From Eubacterium sp. CAG:252 (GTDB lineage Bacteria; Bacillota; Clostridia; Lachnospirales; Lachnospiraceae): a stretch of 35,263 nt of DNA. Within the stretch, counting starts at the first letter, position 1, and every line of letters starts with the position of its first letter. The notes beneath the pieces are model-generated. The model made no database searches and was not told the DNA's origin. It saw nothing but the letters and a program-made list of their open reading frames with translations. Positions 8,851 through 17,658 of the stretch are shown here, piece by piece. The stretch covers positions 36,519 to 71,781 of the forward strand of contig FR886280.1 in the NCBI GenBank assembly GCA_000436535.1. The letters are read 5' to 3'. The translations under genes and the position numbers were made by a program.

Positions 8851-8920
8851 ACAATCACATTGAAACAATCACATTAACATAATCATATTAACACAATTAT
8901 ATTAATACAACTATAAAAAA
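8851..8920. repeat. 14-bp degenerate tandem repeat, about five units
   Basis: Units begin at 8851, 8865, 8879, 8893 and 8907. The first is ACAATCACATTGAA, the second ACAATCACATTAAC, the third ATAATCATATTAAC, the fourth ACAATTATATTAAT, and the fifth fades into ACAACTATAAAAAA. The array fills most of the gap between the fab operon terminator and the membrane protein at 7938. The period is not a multiple of three and no gene covers it. Confidence 0.8.
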
Positions 8921-8950
8921 ATGTAATAGATTTGGTGCTTTCTTACATTT
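8914..8950 (-). terminator. Terminator of the fatty acid operon, overlapping the accDA stop
   Basis: On the minus strand AAATGTAA (8943-8950) pairs with TTACATTT (8919-8926) across a 16-nt loop, and T-rich DNA follows. The upstream arm includes the accDA stop codon, so the hairpin starts in the coding sequence. Confidence 0.65.
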
Positions 8951-10730
8951 TCCTGAATCTGTTATAACGCTGTCTTACAAGCTCTTCCTTGTCCATATCA
9001 ATATATCTGTACATAAAATCACATATCATGCGTTTCATATATAATGTCACTCTTTTTATATTATTTTCATTTATAACCGGATATTCCGGAATGACCTTCT
9101 CTATTATGCCAAGCTCATATAAATCTGCTGACGTCAGCTTCATTATTTCTGCAGCCTCTTTTGCTTTCTTAGAATCCTTCCAGAGTATCGATGCAAAGCC
9201 TTCTGGTGAAAGTATTGAATATATGGAATTCTCCATCATCCATACCTCATTGGCAACACCTAATGCAAGTGCGCCACCGCTTCCACCTTCGCCAGTTACT
9301 ATTGACAGCACTGGAACTGTCAGACTGCTCATCTCATACAGATTCTTTGCTATAGCTTCTCCCTGGCCTCTCTCTTCTGCACCAAGACCGCAATATGCTC
9401 CTGGAGTGTCTATAAAACATATAACCGGTCTGTTAAATTTTTCAGCCTGCTTCATAAGCCTTAGTGCCTTTCTATACCCTTCGGGATTAGGCATTCCAAA
9501 GTTTCTTGATATATTCTCTTTAGTAGTCTTACCCTTCATATGTCCTATGACTGTTACAGGAATGCCGCCAAATGTTGCAATTCCACCTATTATCGCCTTA
9601 TCATCGCCAAAGCTTCTGTCACCATGAAGTTCAAAAAAATCTTTAGTTATTTTTTCTATGTAATCTGCAGCATTAGGTCTTTCACTGCTTCTGGCTATTT
9701 CAACTTTTTCCCATACATCATATTCATTATACAGATTATTATCAGCTTCAGCCTTTTTTTCTTCTTCTCTATCTATTTTTTTAAAATATATATTATCAAG
9801 ATACTCAAGATACTTCTTCATAATATCCGAATTGCTCTGGTATGTATCCACATTTTCTTTAACTTCTGTATAAGCTCCACTGTACTTATGTATATCAAGC
9901 AGATACGCAAGTGTCTTCTTAAGCTCATCTCTTTTAACAATCGCATCCACAAAACCGTGTTCTAACAGAAATTCAGCTCTCTGAAATCCTTCTGGCAGCT
10001 CCTGTCCTATAGTCTGTCTGATAACTCTTGGTCCTGCAAAACCTATAAGGGCACCTGGCTCTGCAAGTATAATATCACCAAGCATAGCAAAGCTTGCAGT
10101 TACACCTCCAGTTGTAGGATCAGTAAGAACAGTGATATATAAAAGTCCTGCCTCATCATGTTTTTTTAATGCAGCACTTATCTTTGCCATCTGCATAAGA
10201 GATACTATTCCCTCCTGCATCCTGGCTCCGCCTGAGCATGTAAATATAATAACCGGCAGCTTCTGCTCTGTAGCCTTCTCAACTGCCCGTGTAAGCTTTT
10301 CACCTACAACTTCGCCCATGCTGCCCATAAGAAATCTCGTATCACAGACACCTATAACAGCTTTGCTGCCATCTATCTTTCCAACGCCGGTTATTACTGC
10401 CTCATCAAGATTTGTTTTTCTTTTAAGATTCTGGATTTTTTCCTCATAACCTGGGTATTCACATGGATTGCTCTCTTCAATGTTAGTATCCCATTCTGAA
10501 AATGTATTCTTATCCACTACCATGGATATCCTTGTTCTGGCATCCAGCTTCATATAATATCCACATTCCGGACATACACAATTATTCAGATACATGTCCT
10601 CAGTTAAGATTATTTTTGAACAAACCGGACATTTCGTATATAATCCATCTGGAACATTTATATTACTGCTATCCAGATTGTTGATTTTATTTTTATGGAT
10701 ATTCTTTTTAAACAAGCCTTTTATCTGCAT
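8943..10730 (-). CDS. accDA: Fused acetyl-CoA carboxylase carboxyltransferase, beta-alpha (AccD-AccA)
   Basis: Transfers the carboxyl group from carboxybiotin on AccB to acetyl-CoA, giving malonyl-CoA. Here one 595-residue chain holds both subunits. The AccD half comes first: a zinc ribbon with Cys34, Cys37, Cys53 and Cys56, then CSGGARMQEG and LTDPTTGGVTASFA. The AccA half starts near residue 315, with HGDRSFGDD, FIDTPGAYCG and GEGGSGGALALG. A charged linker (about 275-310) joins them. Start at 10730 is chosen because GAGG lies 6 nt upstream; an open frame runs to 10748. Last gene of the operon. In many bacteria accA and accD are separate genes; fused forms occur in some Firmicutes and Actinobacteria. 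Confidence 0.95.
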   Translation of the reverse strand: MQIKGLFKKNIHKNKINNLDSSNINVPDGLYTKCPVCSKIILTEDMYLNNCVCPECGYYMKLDARTRISMVVDKNTFSEWDTNIEESNPCEYPGYEEKIQNLKRKTNLDEAVITGVGKIDGSKAVIGVCDTRFLMGSMGEVVGEKLTRAVEKATEQKLPVIIFTCSGGARMQEGIVSLMQMAKISAALKKHDEAGLLYITVLTDPTTGGVTASFAMLGDIILAEPGALIGFAGPRVIRQTIGQELPEGFQRAEFLLEHGFVDAIVKRDELKKTLAYLLDIHKYSGAYTEVKENVDTYQSNSDIMKKYLEYLDNIYFKKIDREEEKKAEADNNLYNEYDVWEKVEIARSSERPNAADYIEKITKDFFELHGDRSFGDDKAIIGGIATFGGIPVTVIGHMKGKTTKENISRNFGMPNPEGYRKALRLMKQAEKFNRPVICFIDTPGAYCGLGAEERGQGEAIAKNLYEMSSLTVPVLSIVTGEGGSGGALALGVANEVWMMENSIYSILSPEGFASILWKDSKKAKEAAEIMKLTSADLYELGIIEKVIPEYPVINENNIKRVTLYMKRMICDFMYRYIDMDKEELVRQRYNRFRKM

Positions 10731-10774
10731 ATAAATCCTCATTTCCACGCACTCTTACTGTGCATAACGAACAA

Positions 10775-12130
10775 CTATTTTTTACATACCTGTGGATACT
10801 CCTCTGGTATGAAATCTGTACTGACATCACCTTTAATAAACTTCTCATTCTGGCATATATCATACATAAAATCTGTATTTGTTGTGACACCTTCAATAAT
10901 AATCTCGCCAAGGACACTTCTCATCTTCTCAATCACTGTTTTCCTGTCGTTTGCATATGTCATAACCTTCATTATCATGGAATCATAAAAAGGAGGTATC
11001 GTATATCCACTATAAACTGCGGTATCTATTCTTACACCATTACCACCTGGTATATGTATATTCTTTATTGTTCCCGGATTAGGTGCAAAGTTCTTTTCAG
11101 GGTTTTCAGCATTGATTCTTATTTCCATGGCAGCACCATGTATCCTTACATCCTCCTGCTTAATGCCAAGACTTTCGCCGGCTGCAATCTTTATCTGTTC
11201 CTTTATAAGATCAACACCTGTAACAAGTTCAGTTATACCATGTTCAACCTGAATACGGGTATTTACCTCCATAAAGTAATAATTGTCGTTTTTATCAAGA
11301 AGAAACTCAACTGTTCCTGCATTTTCATAGTTAACTGCCTTAGCCACTGCCACTGCAGTATCTCCCATTCTCTTTCTTAATTCATCATTCAACGCAGGAG
11401 ATGGTGATTCCTCGACTAACTTCTGGTGATTTCTTTGTATTGAACAATCTCTTTCGCCAAGATGAATTGTATTTCCATATTTATCAGCTAATATCTGGAA
11501 CTCTATATGTCTTGGCTTTTCTATATATTTTTCTATATACATTGTGCCATCAGCAAAGCCATTCACAGCTTCTCTCTGTGCGTTATCGAATTCCCTTTTA
11601 AAATCTTCTTTTGTATATACAACACGCATCCCCTTGCCACCGCCGCCAAGTGCAGCTTTAATCATAACAGGATAACCTATATTGTCTGCAAGCTCTTTTC
11701 CTCTTTCTGCATCCATAACTGGTTCTTTGGTTCCTGGAATAACTGGAATACCTGCTGATATCATTGTATTTCTTGCTTCCTGTTTATTACCTGTTTTCTC
11801 TATGATATCTGAATCTGGACCTATAAATGCGATGTTACATTTTTCACATAATGATGCAAACTTACTGTTTTCAGAAAGGAACCCAAAGCCTGGATGTATT
11901 GCATCTGCATGTGTAGCTACAGTTGCACTCAATATTCTTTCCATATTAAGGTAACTATCCTTAGCTGCTGCCTTTCCTATGCATACATTCTCATCAGCCA
12001 GCTGCGTATGAAGTGCTTCCTTATCCGCCTCAGAATATACTGCAACCGTCTGTATACCCATTTCCCTGCAGGCTCTTATTATTCTAACAGCTATTTCGCC
12101 TCTGTTCGCTATCAATATCTTATTAAACAC
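10775..12130 (-). CDS. accC: Biotin carboxylase AccC
   Basis: ATP-grasp enzyme that carboxylates the biotin on AccB with bicarbonate. It has 451 residues: N-terminal ILIANRGEIAVRIIRACREMG, the glycine-rich ATP loop KAALGGGGKGMR, FMEVNTRIQVEHGITE with metal ligands and catalytic Arg, and the C-terminal domain with IRINAENP. It is a free-standing carboxylase, since biotin carrier and transferase are separate genes. It lies between fabZ and accDA in the operon. Length and motifs match the family. Confidence 0.97.
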   Translation of the reverse strand: MFNKILIANRGEIAVRIIRACREMGIQTVAVYSEADKEALHTQLADENVCIGKAAAKDSYLNMERILSATVATHADAIHPGFGFLSENSKFASLCEKCNIAFIGPDSDIIEKTGNKQEARNTMISAGIPVIPGTKEPVMDAERGKELADNIGYPVMIKAALGGGGKGMRVVYTKEDFKREFDNAQREAVNGFADGTMYIEKYIEKPRHIEFQILADKYGNTIHLGERDCSIQRNHQKLVEESPSPALNDELRKRMGDTAVAVAKAVNYENAGTVEFLLDKNDNYYFMEVNTRIQVEHGITELVTGVDLIKEQIKIAAGESLGIKQEDVRIHGAAMEIRINAENPEKNFAPNPGTIKNIHIPGGNGVRIDTAVYSGYTIPPFYDSMIMKVMTYANDRKTVIEKMRSVLGEIIIEGVTTNTDFMYDICQNEKFIKGDVSTDFIPEEYPQVCKK

Positions 12131-12190
12131 AGCTTCATCTCCTTATAATCATTCCATAATCCATATATTATACTTATAACATCAGACGGA

Positions 12191-12613
12191 TTAACCCACC
12201 ATAAATGTAAGCTCAGCTGTAAGTGCAACCTCTCCATCTACTGTCGCAACAGCCTTTCCCACGCCAACTGGTCCTTTTTTCTTTATAATCTCACATTCCA
12301 TCTTAAGTTTATCACCAGGAACAACTTTTCTTTTAAATCTTGCATTATTAACTGCACCAAAATATGCTGTTTTACCTTTGTTTTCTTCCAGCGAAAGTAT
12401 CGCAACAGCACCTACCTGTGCGCATGCCTCTATCTGAAGGACGCCCGGCATAACCGGCTCAGCTGGAAAATGTCCTGCAAAATAAGGCTCATCATATGTA
12501 ATACACTTATATCCTGTTGCCTTTATTCCAGGCTCAAGTTCATCTATTGTATCCACAAGCAGAAAAGGATGTCTGTGTGGAATAATATCCATTATTTCCT
12601 TTGTTGTAAGCAT
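12191..12613 (-). CDS. fabZ: 3-hydroxyacyl-ACP dehydratase FabZ
   Basis: Removes water from 3-hydroxyacyl-ACP in each elongation cycle. It has 140 residues, a single hot-dog domain with the catalytic pair His48 (in GHFPAEPVMPGV) and Glu62, and an N-terminal HRHPFLLVD. No fabA, fabB or fabM is seen, so unsaturated fatty acids, if made, would need FabZ with FabF or another route. AAGGAG precedes ATG by 7 nt. It lies between accB and accC. Confidence 0.97.
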   Translation of the reverse strand: MLTTKEIMDIIPHRHPFLLVDTIDELEPGIKATGYKCITYDEPYFAGHFPAEPVMPGVLQIEACAQVGAVAILSLEENKGKTAYFGAVNNARFKRKVVPGDKLKMECEIIKKKGPVGVGKAVATVDGEVALTAELTFMVG

Positions 12614-12656
12614 ACATAACTCCTTATATTAAATAATCGAATTTCATATATATGAT

Positions 12657-12690
12657 GTCGGTATCAAAAACCAATGCCTTTGATACCGAC
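12657..12690 (-). other. Perfect 12-bp intercistronic hairpin between accB and fabZ
   Basis: GTCGGTATCAAA (12657-12668) pairs exactly with TTTGATACCGAC (12679-12690) over a 10-nt loop. It starts 6 nt after the accB stop. No U-run follows on the minus strand, so a full terminator is unlikely. Within an operon such a stem can be an RNase processing or stability element that sets accB and fabZ ratios (inference). Confidence 0.7.
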
Positions 12691-12696
12691 GTATTA

Positions 12697-13155
12697 TCAG
12701 ACTGGTTTTATAACGAACATAGGCTGTCCATATTCAACCATCTGTTCATTATCTACAAGAATATCAGTAACCACACCATCATAATCACTTTCAATCTCAT
12801 TCATAAGCTTCATTGCTTCTACTATACCGATTACCTGACCCTTTTTAACTCTGTCACCTATTGCTACATATGCATCAGCTTCCGGAGATGCTGAACTGTA
12901 GAATACACCTACAAGTGGTGAATTAACAGTAAGTACACTATCATCAGAAGTTTTTATGTCTGATTTATTCAATCCTGATTCATTGACACTATCGCTATTA
13001 ACTATATCATCAGTACTGGCAGTATCTTTAACAGCAGCCCTGTCACTTCTGTCAGCACCAAGCGAAAGCTTAGTGTCGCCATCTTCCATGCTAAAGCTAG
13101 TAAGTGAAGATTCTGATACAGCATTAATCAGCTTTATTACATTTTCTAATTCCAT
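12697..13155 (-). CDS. accB: Biotin carboxyl carrier protein AccB
   Basis: Carries biotin between AccC and the AccDA transferase. It has 152 residues. After a helical start, residues 28-75 are Ser/Asp-rich and flexible. The C-terminal biotinyl domain follows with NSPLVGVFYSS, then EAMKLMNE, where Lys116 takes biotin. The linker is acidic and Ser-rich rather than the Ala/Pro-rich type. A BirA ligase must be encoded elsewhere. Confidence 0.96.
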   Translation of the reverse strand: MELENVIKLINAVSESSLTSFSMEDGDTKLSLGADRSDRAAVKDTASTDDIVNSDSVNESGLNKSDIKTSDDSVLTVNSPLVGVFYSSASPEADAYVAIGDRVKKGQVIGIVEAMKLMNEIESDYDGVVTDILVDNEQMVEYGQPMFVIKPV

Positions 13156-13250
13156 ATATTATCTCCATTTCTTCATGACCTTTTATTCATATCCTGGTAT
13201 TCCAGATATCTCACCAGCAATCCACTTATGTACTTTAAGCGTTCATCGTA

Positions 13251-14483
13251 TTATGAATACTTTCTTACTATAAGAGTTGCATTATGTCCACCAAAACCAA
13301 GAGAATTCGTCATAACTACATCAACGTCCTTTTTGATTCCTTCATCCTTGACATAATTAAGATCCATTTCTTCCTCTGTTTCTGATAGTCCGACATTCTG
13401 ATGTATATAACCATCCTGGATTGACTTGACACAGGCTATGAACTCAACTGCGCCTGCTGCACCAAGCAGGTGTCCAACCATGGATTTTGTTGAACTTACA
13501 GGCACACTGTAAGCTGCATCCTTAAGTGCAAGCTTGATTGCCCTTGTCTCAAAAAGATCATTATGATGTGTACTTGTTCCATGTGCATTTATATAGTCAA
13601 TATCATCTGGTTTTACTTCTGCTTCCTTCATGGCACTTGTCATAGCATATGCAGCTCCACTTCCATCCTCCATAGGTGATGTTATATGGTATGCATCAGA
13701 AGAACAGCCATAGCCTGTGATCTCTGCATATATATGCGCTCCTCTCTTTAAAGCATGCTCCAGCTCTTCAAGTACAACCACACCTGCTCCTTCACCCATG
13801 ACAAAGCCATTTCTTTCTTTGTCAAATGGGATAGAGGCTCTCTTAGGATCTGTAGATGTTGAAAGTGCTGTAAGTGCTGCAAAACCACCGATTCCAATAG
13901 GAGATATAGAACTTTCAGTTCCACCTGCAAACATAACATCTGCCTCACCATGCTGTATACTTCTATAGCCTTCACCTATAGAGTTAGTTCCAGTAGCACA
14001 TGCTGTAACAACATTTATATTCTTACCCTTTAAACCAAGCTGTATTGATACATTACCAGCTGCCATATTAGTTATCATAAGAGGTACAAGAAGCGGATTA
14101 ATCCTAGATGGACCCTTTTCAAGCAGCTTCTTGTGATTGCTTTCCATAGCTTCTAGGCTTCCAACACCAGAGCCTACTGATACACCAACACGGAAAGCAT
14201 CCTCTTTAGTCATATCAAGCCCTGAATCCTTCATAGCCTCATGCGCAGCCGCAACAGCATACTGACTGAACTTCTCCATCCTTTTGGCTGCCTTGAAATC
14301 CATATAATTCTTAGCATCAAAATCCTTTACCTCTGCTGCAAGCTTAACCTTATAATCTGTTGTATCAAACCTTGTTATATTATCTATTCCAACTGTATTC
14401 TCTTTAACAGAATTCCAGAATTCATCCACACTTAAACCTATAGGTGTTATTGCACCCATACCTGTAACAACTACTCTTCTCAT
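13251..14483 (-). CDS. fabF: 3-oxoacyl-ACP synthase II FabF
   Basis: Elongating condensing enzyme: joins malonyl-ACP to acyl-ACP. It has 410 residues. Cys162 lies in VTACATGTNSIG; the two active histidines lie in NAHGTSTHHND and in STKSMVGHLLGAAGA. Its ATG shares one base with the stop codon of fabG (TAATG), indicating coupled translation. It is the only FabF/FabB-type enzyme here, so it must handle all lengths after the FabH step. Confidence 0.97.
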   Translation of the reverse strand: MRRVVVTGMGAITPIGLSVDEFWNSVKENTVGIDNITRFDTTDYKVKLAAEVKDFDAKNYMDFKAAKRMEKFSQYAVAAAHEAMKDSGLDMTKEDAFRVGVSVGSGVGSLEAMESNHKKLLEKGPSRINPLLVPLMITNMAAGNVSIQLGLKGKNINVVTACATGTNSIGEGYRSIQHGEADVMFAGGTESSISPIGIGGFAALTALSTSTDPKRASIPFDKERNGFVMGEGAGVVVLEELEHALKRGAHIYAEITGYGCSSDAYHITSPMEDGSGAAYAMTSAMKEAEVKPDDIDYINAHGTSTHHNDLFETRAIKLALKDAAYSVPVSSTKSMVGHLLGAAGAVEFIACVKSIQDGYIHQNVGLSETEEEMDLNYVKDEGIKKDVDVVMTNSLGFGGHNATLIVRKYS

Positions 14484-15247
14484 TAGATATTCATACCTCC
14501 ATCTACTGATATCACCTGTCCTGTTATGTATGCCGCTTCATCTGATGCCAGAAATGCTACAGCATTGCTTATATCATCCACGCTTCCCATTCTTGAAAGA
14601 GGAATCATATCAAGTACTGACTTCTTCTGTTCTTCAGATAAAACCTTTGTCATATCTGTATCAATATATCCAGGTGCAACTGCATTAACAGTTATTCCAC
14701 GTGATGCAAGCTCCTTTGCAGCAGATTTGGTAATACCTATCACACCTGCTTTAGAAGCACTGTAATTAACCTGTCCTGCATTACCAGCTATGCCTACAAC
14801 TGATGACATATTGATTATTCTTCCGCTTCTTTGCTTTAACATGTATCTGCTTACGTGTCTTATGCAGTTAAATGTTCCCTTAAGATTAACATCTATAACT
14901 CTGTCAAAATCTTCCTCTTTCATTCTCATGATAAGACCATCTTTTGTTATACCAGCATTATTTATGAGAATATCTATTCTCTTATATTTATCCATTATAT
15001 ATGTGATCATCTTTTCAGTTTCTTCATACGAATCAACCTGACACTTGTATTTCTCTGCCTTTCCGTTGGCAGCCAAAATGTTTTCAACTGTTCTATCTGC
15101 TGCTTCATCATTACCACTGTAATTAACAATAACCACAGCCCCCTCTTTGGCAAAACGGGCAGCTATCGCAGCTCCTATTCCTCTGCCAGCGCCAGTTACA
15201 AGCACTATCTTGTTTTCATATCTTTTTATACAATTATCCATACACAT
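14483..15247 (-). CDS. fabG: 3-oxoacyl-ACP reductase FabG
   Basis: NADPH-dependent short-chain reductase for the first reduction of the cycle. It has 254 residues, cofactor motif TGAGRGIG (18-25), NNAG, and the catalytic Ser/Tyr/Lys set in NMSSVVGIAG and YSASKAG. The typical end ITGQVISVDGG is intact. Start at 15247 is supported by AAAGG 10 nt upstream; Met3 is an alternative. Many SDR enzymes look alike; the position between fabD and fabF fixes the assignment. Confidence 0.96.
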   Translation of the reverse strand: MCMDNCIKRYENKIVLVTGAGRGIGAAIAARFAKEGAVVIVNYSGNDEAADRTVENILAANGKAEKYKCQVDSYEETEKMITYIMDKYKRIDILINNAGITKDGLIMRMKEEDFDRVIDVNLKGTFNCIRHVSRYMLKQRSGRIINMSSVVGIAGNAGQVNYSASKAGVIGITKSAAKELASRGITVNAVAPGYIDTDMTKVLSEEQKKSVLDMIPLSRMGSVDDISNAVAFLASDEAAYITGQVISVDGGMNI

Positions 15248-15316
15248 AACACACTGCCTTTCATTGATACAATATTGCTAAAGCCATACCAATATCATGT
15301 CTGCATTTACTGCCTG

Positions 15317-16258
15317 TTATTTTATAACTACTTCCTTTTCCATGCTCTTAGCTATCTTTTTAACAAAGCCAGATAAAGTTTTTCCTGGTCCCACCTCAAC
15401 AAATGTATCATAACCATCGGCTATCATTTTTCTGACTGACTGTTCAAAACGTACTGAACTATATACCTGCTTTGAAAGAAGTTCTTTTATATATTCACTG
15501 GATGTATTCTCATCCACGTACTCAGCTGTACAGTTCGCCACATAAGGATGCTTCACTTTATCAAAAGTGACTTTTTCAAGATCCTTCATAAGCTTGTCAC
15601 CTGCGCCCTTAAGAAGCTTTGAATGAAACGGTCCACTTACATTAAGAAGAATTGTTCTTCTTGCTCCTGCTTCCTTAAGCACTTCCATAGCTTCCTGTAC
15701 ACATTCCTTTTTACCTGATATTACTATCTGGCCAGGGCAGTTGTAATTAGCTGCGGAAACTGTATCAGGATACATATCATTATCAGACTCTGCGTTCCCG
15801 CTTTTATCCTTGTTATATTTAGCAAGTACACCGTCAACCTCATCTGATGTAAGTCCGATAACTGCAGCCATGGCACCTATGCCAGCCGGAACCTCCTGTT
15901 CCATATATATTCCACGGTTTCTTACAAGTTTTACACCATCTTCATAAGATAGCGCACCACTTGCAGTAAGTGCACTATATTCACCTAATGAAAGTCCAAT
16001 AGCTGCATCATATGTAAGACCCTGCTCAACCATATCAGCAAGCTGGGAGATTTCTGTTACATATAACGCAATCTGTGTATACTCCGTTTTATCAAGAAGA
16101 TCATTTTCTTCAAATATTAAATGCTCCATATTGATACCTGTCAGTTCACCAGCCTTCTTAAAACACTTTACTGATGAAGTGCAGCTATTATAGCTTTCTC
16201 TTCCCATTCCAGTACACTGGCTTCCCTGTCCTGGAAACATTACAACTGTTTTTCCCAT
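15317..16258 (-). CDS. fabD: Malonyl-CoA:ACP transacylase FabD
   Basis: Moves malonyl groups from CoA to acyl carrier protein. It starts with the family's usual MGKTVVMFPGQGSQ; the open frame runs back to 16285, but the ATG at 16258 has GAGG upstream and gives the usual N-terminus. The serine nucleophile is in GLSLGEYSAL (Ser90 from this start) and the partner histidine in GPFHS. A short acidic insert near residues 145-160 is not typical and may be a surface loop. It overlaps nothing and follows fabK closely. Confidence 0.95.
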   Translation of the reverse strand: MGKTVVMFPGQGSQCTGMGRESYNSCTSSVKCFKKAGELTGINMEHLIFEENDLLDKTEYTQIALYVTEISQLADMVEQGLTYDAAIGLSLGEYSALTASGALSYEDGVKLVRNRGIYMEQEVPAGIGAMAAVIGLTSDEVDGVLAKYNKDKSGNAESDNDMYPDTVSAANYNCPGQIVISGKKECVQEAMEVLKEAGARRTILLNVSGPFHSKLLKGAGDKLMKDLEKVTFDKVKHPYVANCTAEYVDENTSSEYIKELLSKQVYSSVRFEQSVRKMIADGYDTFVEVGPGKTLSGFVKKIAKSMEKEVVIK

Positions 16259-16289
16259 ACCTTTTAAATCCTCATTTCCATACACTGTT

Positions 16290-17228
16290 TTATGCCAGCT
16301 TATTATGCGAATTATATACCTCAGAGACTTCCTTCATAAGCTCCTTAATAATCTCTTCACATGTCTGTTCCTTATTGACAAGACCTGCTATCTGACCTGC
16401 CATTACAGTTCCCTGCTTGACATCACCATCCACAACAGCCTTTCTTAATGTTCCAAGAGTAAGTCTTTCAAGCTTTTCAAACTCAACACCTTCTTTTTCC
16501 ATATCAAGATACTCTCTTGTCATGCTGTTTCTAAGTGATCTTACTGGATGTCCTGTGCTTCTGCCAGTTACTACTGAATCTATATCCTTGGCAGCTATAA
16601 CTCTGTCCTTATAATTCTGATGGACATTCGATTCCTTAGCCACAACGAATCTTGTTCCCATCTGTACAGCCTCTGCACCCAGCATAAATGCTGCACATAC
16701 ACCTCTGCCATCACCTATTCCGCCAGCTGCTATAACAGGAATATCAACTGCATCAACAACCTGTGGTACAAGTGTCATGGTCGTTTCCTCGCCGATATGT
16801 CCACCTGATTCCATACCCTCTGCTACAACTGCATCTGCTCCGGCGCGTTCCATCATTCTTGCAAGTGCAACTGATGCCACAACAGGAATAACCCTTATTC
16901 CAGCCTCCTTCCAGGCCTTCATATATTTGCTTGGATTGCCTGCACCTGTTGTTACTGCTTCTATATGCTCATCAATAACAAGCTGTGCTATTTCATCTGC
17001 ATAATCACTTAAAAGCATAATATTAACACCAACTGGCTTATCTGTTATCTTTCGTGCTATATGTATCTGTTCTTTAACCCATTCTGCCGGCGCATTAGCT
17101 GCTCCGATAAATCCCATTCCACCGGCTTTGCTGACGTGGGCTGCCAGATTAGCATCTGCAACCCATGCCATGCCGCCCTGTATAACAGGATATTCTATAT
17201 TAAGAAGCTCTGTTACACGAGTTTTCAT
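16290..17228 (-). CDS. fabK: Enoyl-ACP reductase II FabK
   Basis: FMN-dependent TIM-barrel enzyme that reduces enoyl-ACP, the last step of each cycle. It has 312 residues. N-terminal IEYPVIQGGMAWVADANLA, the phosphate-binding segments AEGMESGGHIGE and IAAGGIGDGRG, and GAEAVQMGTRFVVAKES are typical of FabK rather than nitronate monooxygenase. Position in the fab operon supports this. No fabI is present, so FabK is likely the only enoyl reductase in this operon, which would predict triclosan tolerance (family knowledge, not tested here). Confidence 0.94.
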   Translation of the reverse strand: MKTRVTELLNIEYPVIQGGMAWVADANLAAHVSKAGGMGFIGAANAPAEWVKEQIHIARKITDKPVGVNIMLLSDYADEIAQLVIDEHIEAVTTGAGNPSKYMKAWKEAGIRVIPVVASVALARMMERAGADAVVAEGMESGGHIGEETTMTLVPQVVDAVDIPVIAAGGIGDGRGVCAAFMLGAEAVQMGTRFVVAKESNVHQNYKDRVIAAKDIDSVVTGRSTGHPVRSLRNSMTREYLDMEKEGVEFEKLERLTLGTLRKAVVDGDVKQGTVMAGQIAGLVNKEQTCEEIIKELMKEVSEVYNSHNKLA

Positions 17229-17256
17229 AACTTATTTTCCTTCCTGACATTTATAA

Positions 17257-17484
17257 CTATTTCTGGTTAGCCTCGATATAATCAACAACATCCTGTACTG
17301 TAAGAATCTTTTCAAGCTCCTCAGATGGAATAGTTACTGAACACTCATCCTCAAGTGACATAACAAGTTCAAAAAGATCAAGTGAATCTGCCTTAAGATC
17401 TTCCTTGAAATTAGACTCAGGCTTGATAACTGCCTCATCTATACCTAACTGTGCTGCAACTAATTCTCTTACTTTTTCAAACAT
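17257..17484 (-). CDS. acpP: Acyl carrier protein AcpP
   Basis: Carries growing acyl chains on a phosphopantetheine arm. It has 75 residues, acidic, with attachment Ser34 in KADSLDLFEL, a slight variant of the common DSLD site. AAGGAG precedes ATG by 8 nt. The 174-bp gap to fabH upstream is the longest in the operon and holds a possible extra promoter (TTGCCA, 16 bp, TAATAA), which would fit the high need for ACP. Confidence 0.96.
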   Translation of the reverse strand: MFEKVRELVAAQLGIDEAVIKPESNFKEDLKADSLDLFELVMSLEDECSVTIPSEELEKILTVQDVVDYIEANQK

Positions 17485-17658
17485 AATGTTAAATCTCCTT
17501 AAATCTTAATATTTTTATTATTTTAATTGGTGTCTGTGGCAAACTCTTCTGCCATAAACATCTTTATATATGTTAAAATGCCGCTTATCCTGCTGCTTAA
17601 TAGCTTCAAGCAGACAGTATATGTAATAATCTTAATAAGCTGTGCATCATTAACCCTG

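Noticed and set aside
8802..8858. Upstream start (MIVLEDYG) for the membrane protein at 7938
   Set aside because: It has no ribosome site and runs into the tandem repeat; the ATG at 8801 has AAGGA at a good distance.
8851..8920. Short CRISPR array
   Set aside because: Units are 14 bp with no spacers between them and no cas genes are near; it is a plain tandem repeat.
10760..11380. 206-aa plus-strand open frame across accC
   Set aside because: Antisense to accC, which has full family motifs. The translation is Cys/Tyr/Ile-rich without domain features and has no fitting ribosome site. Other plus-strand frames across the minus-strand genes were dropped for the same reason.
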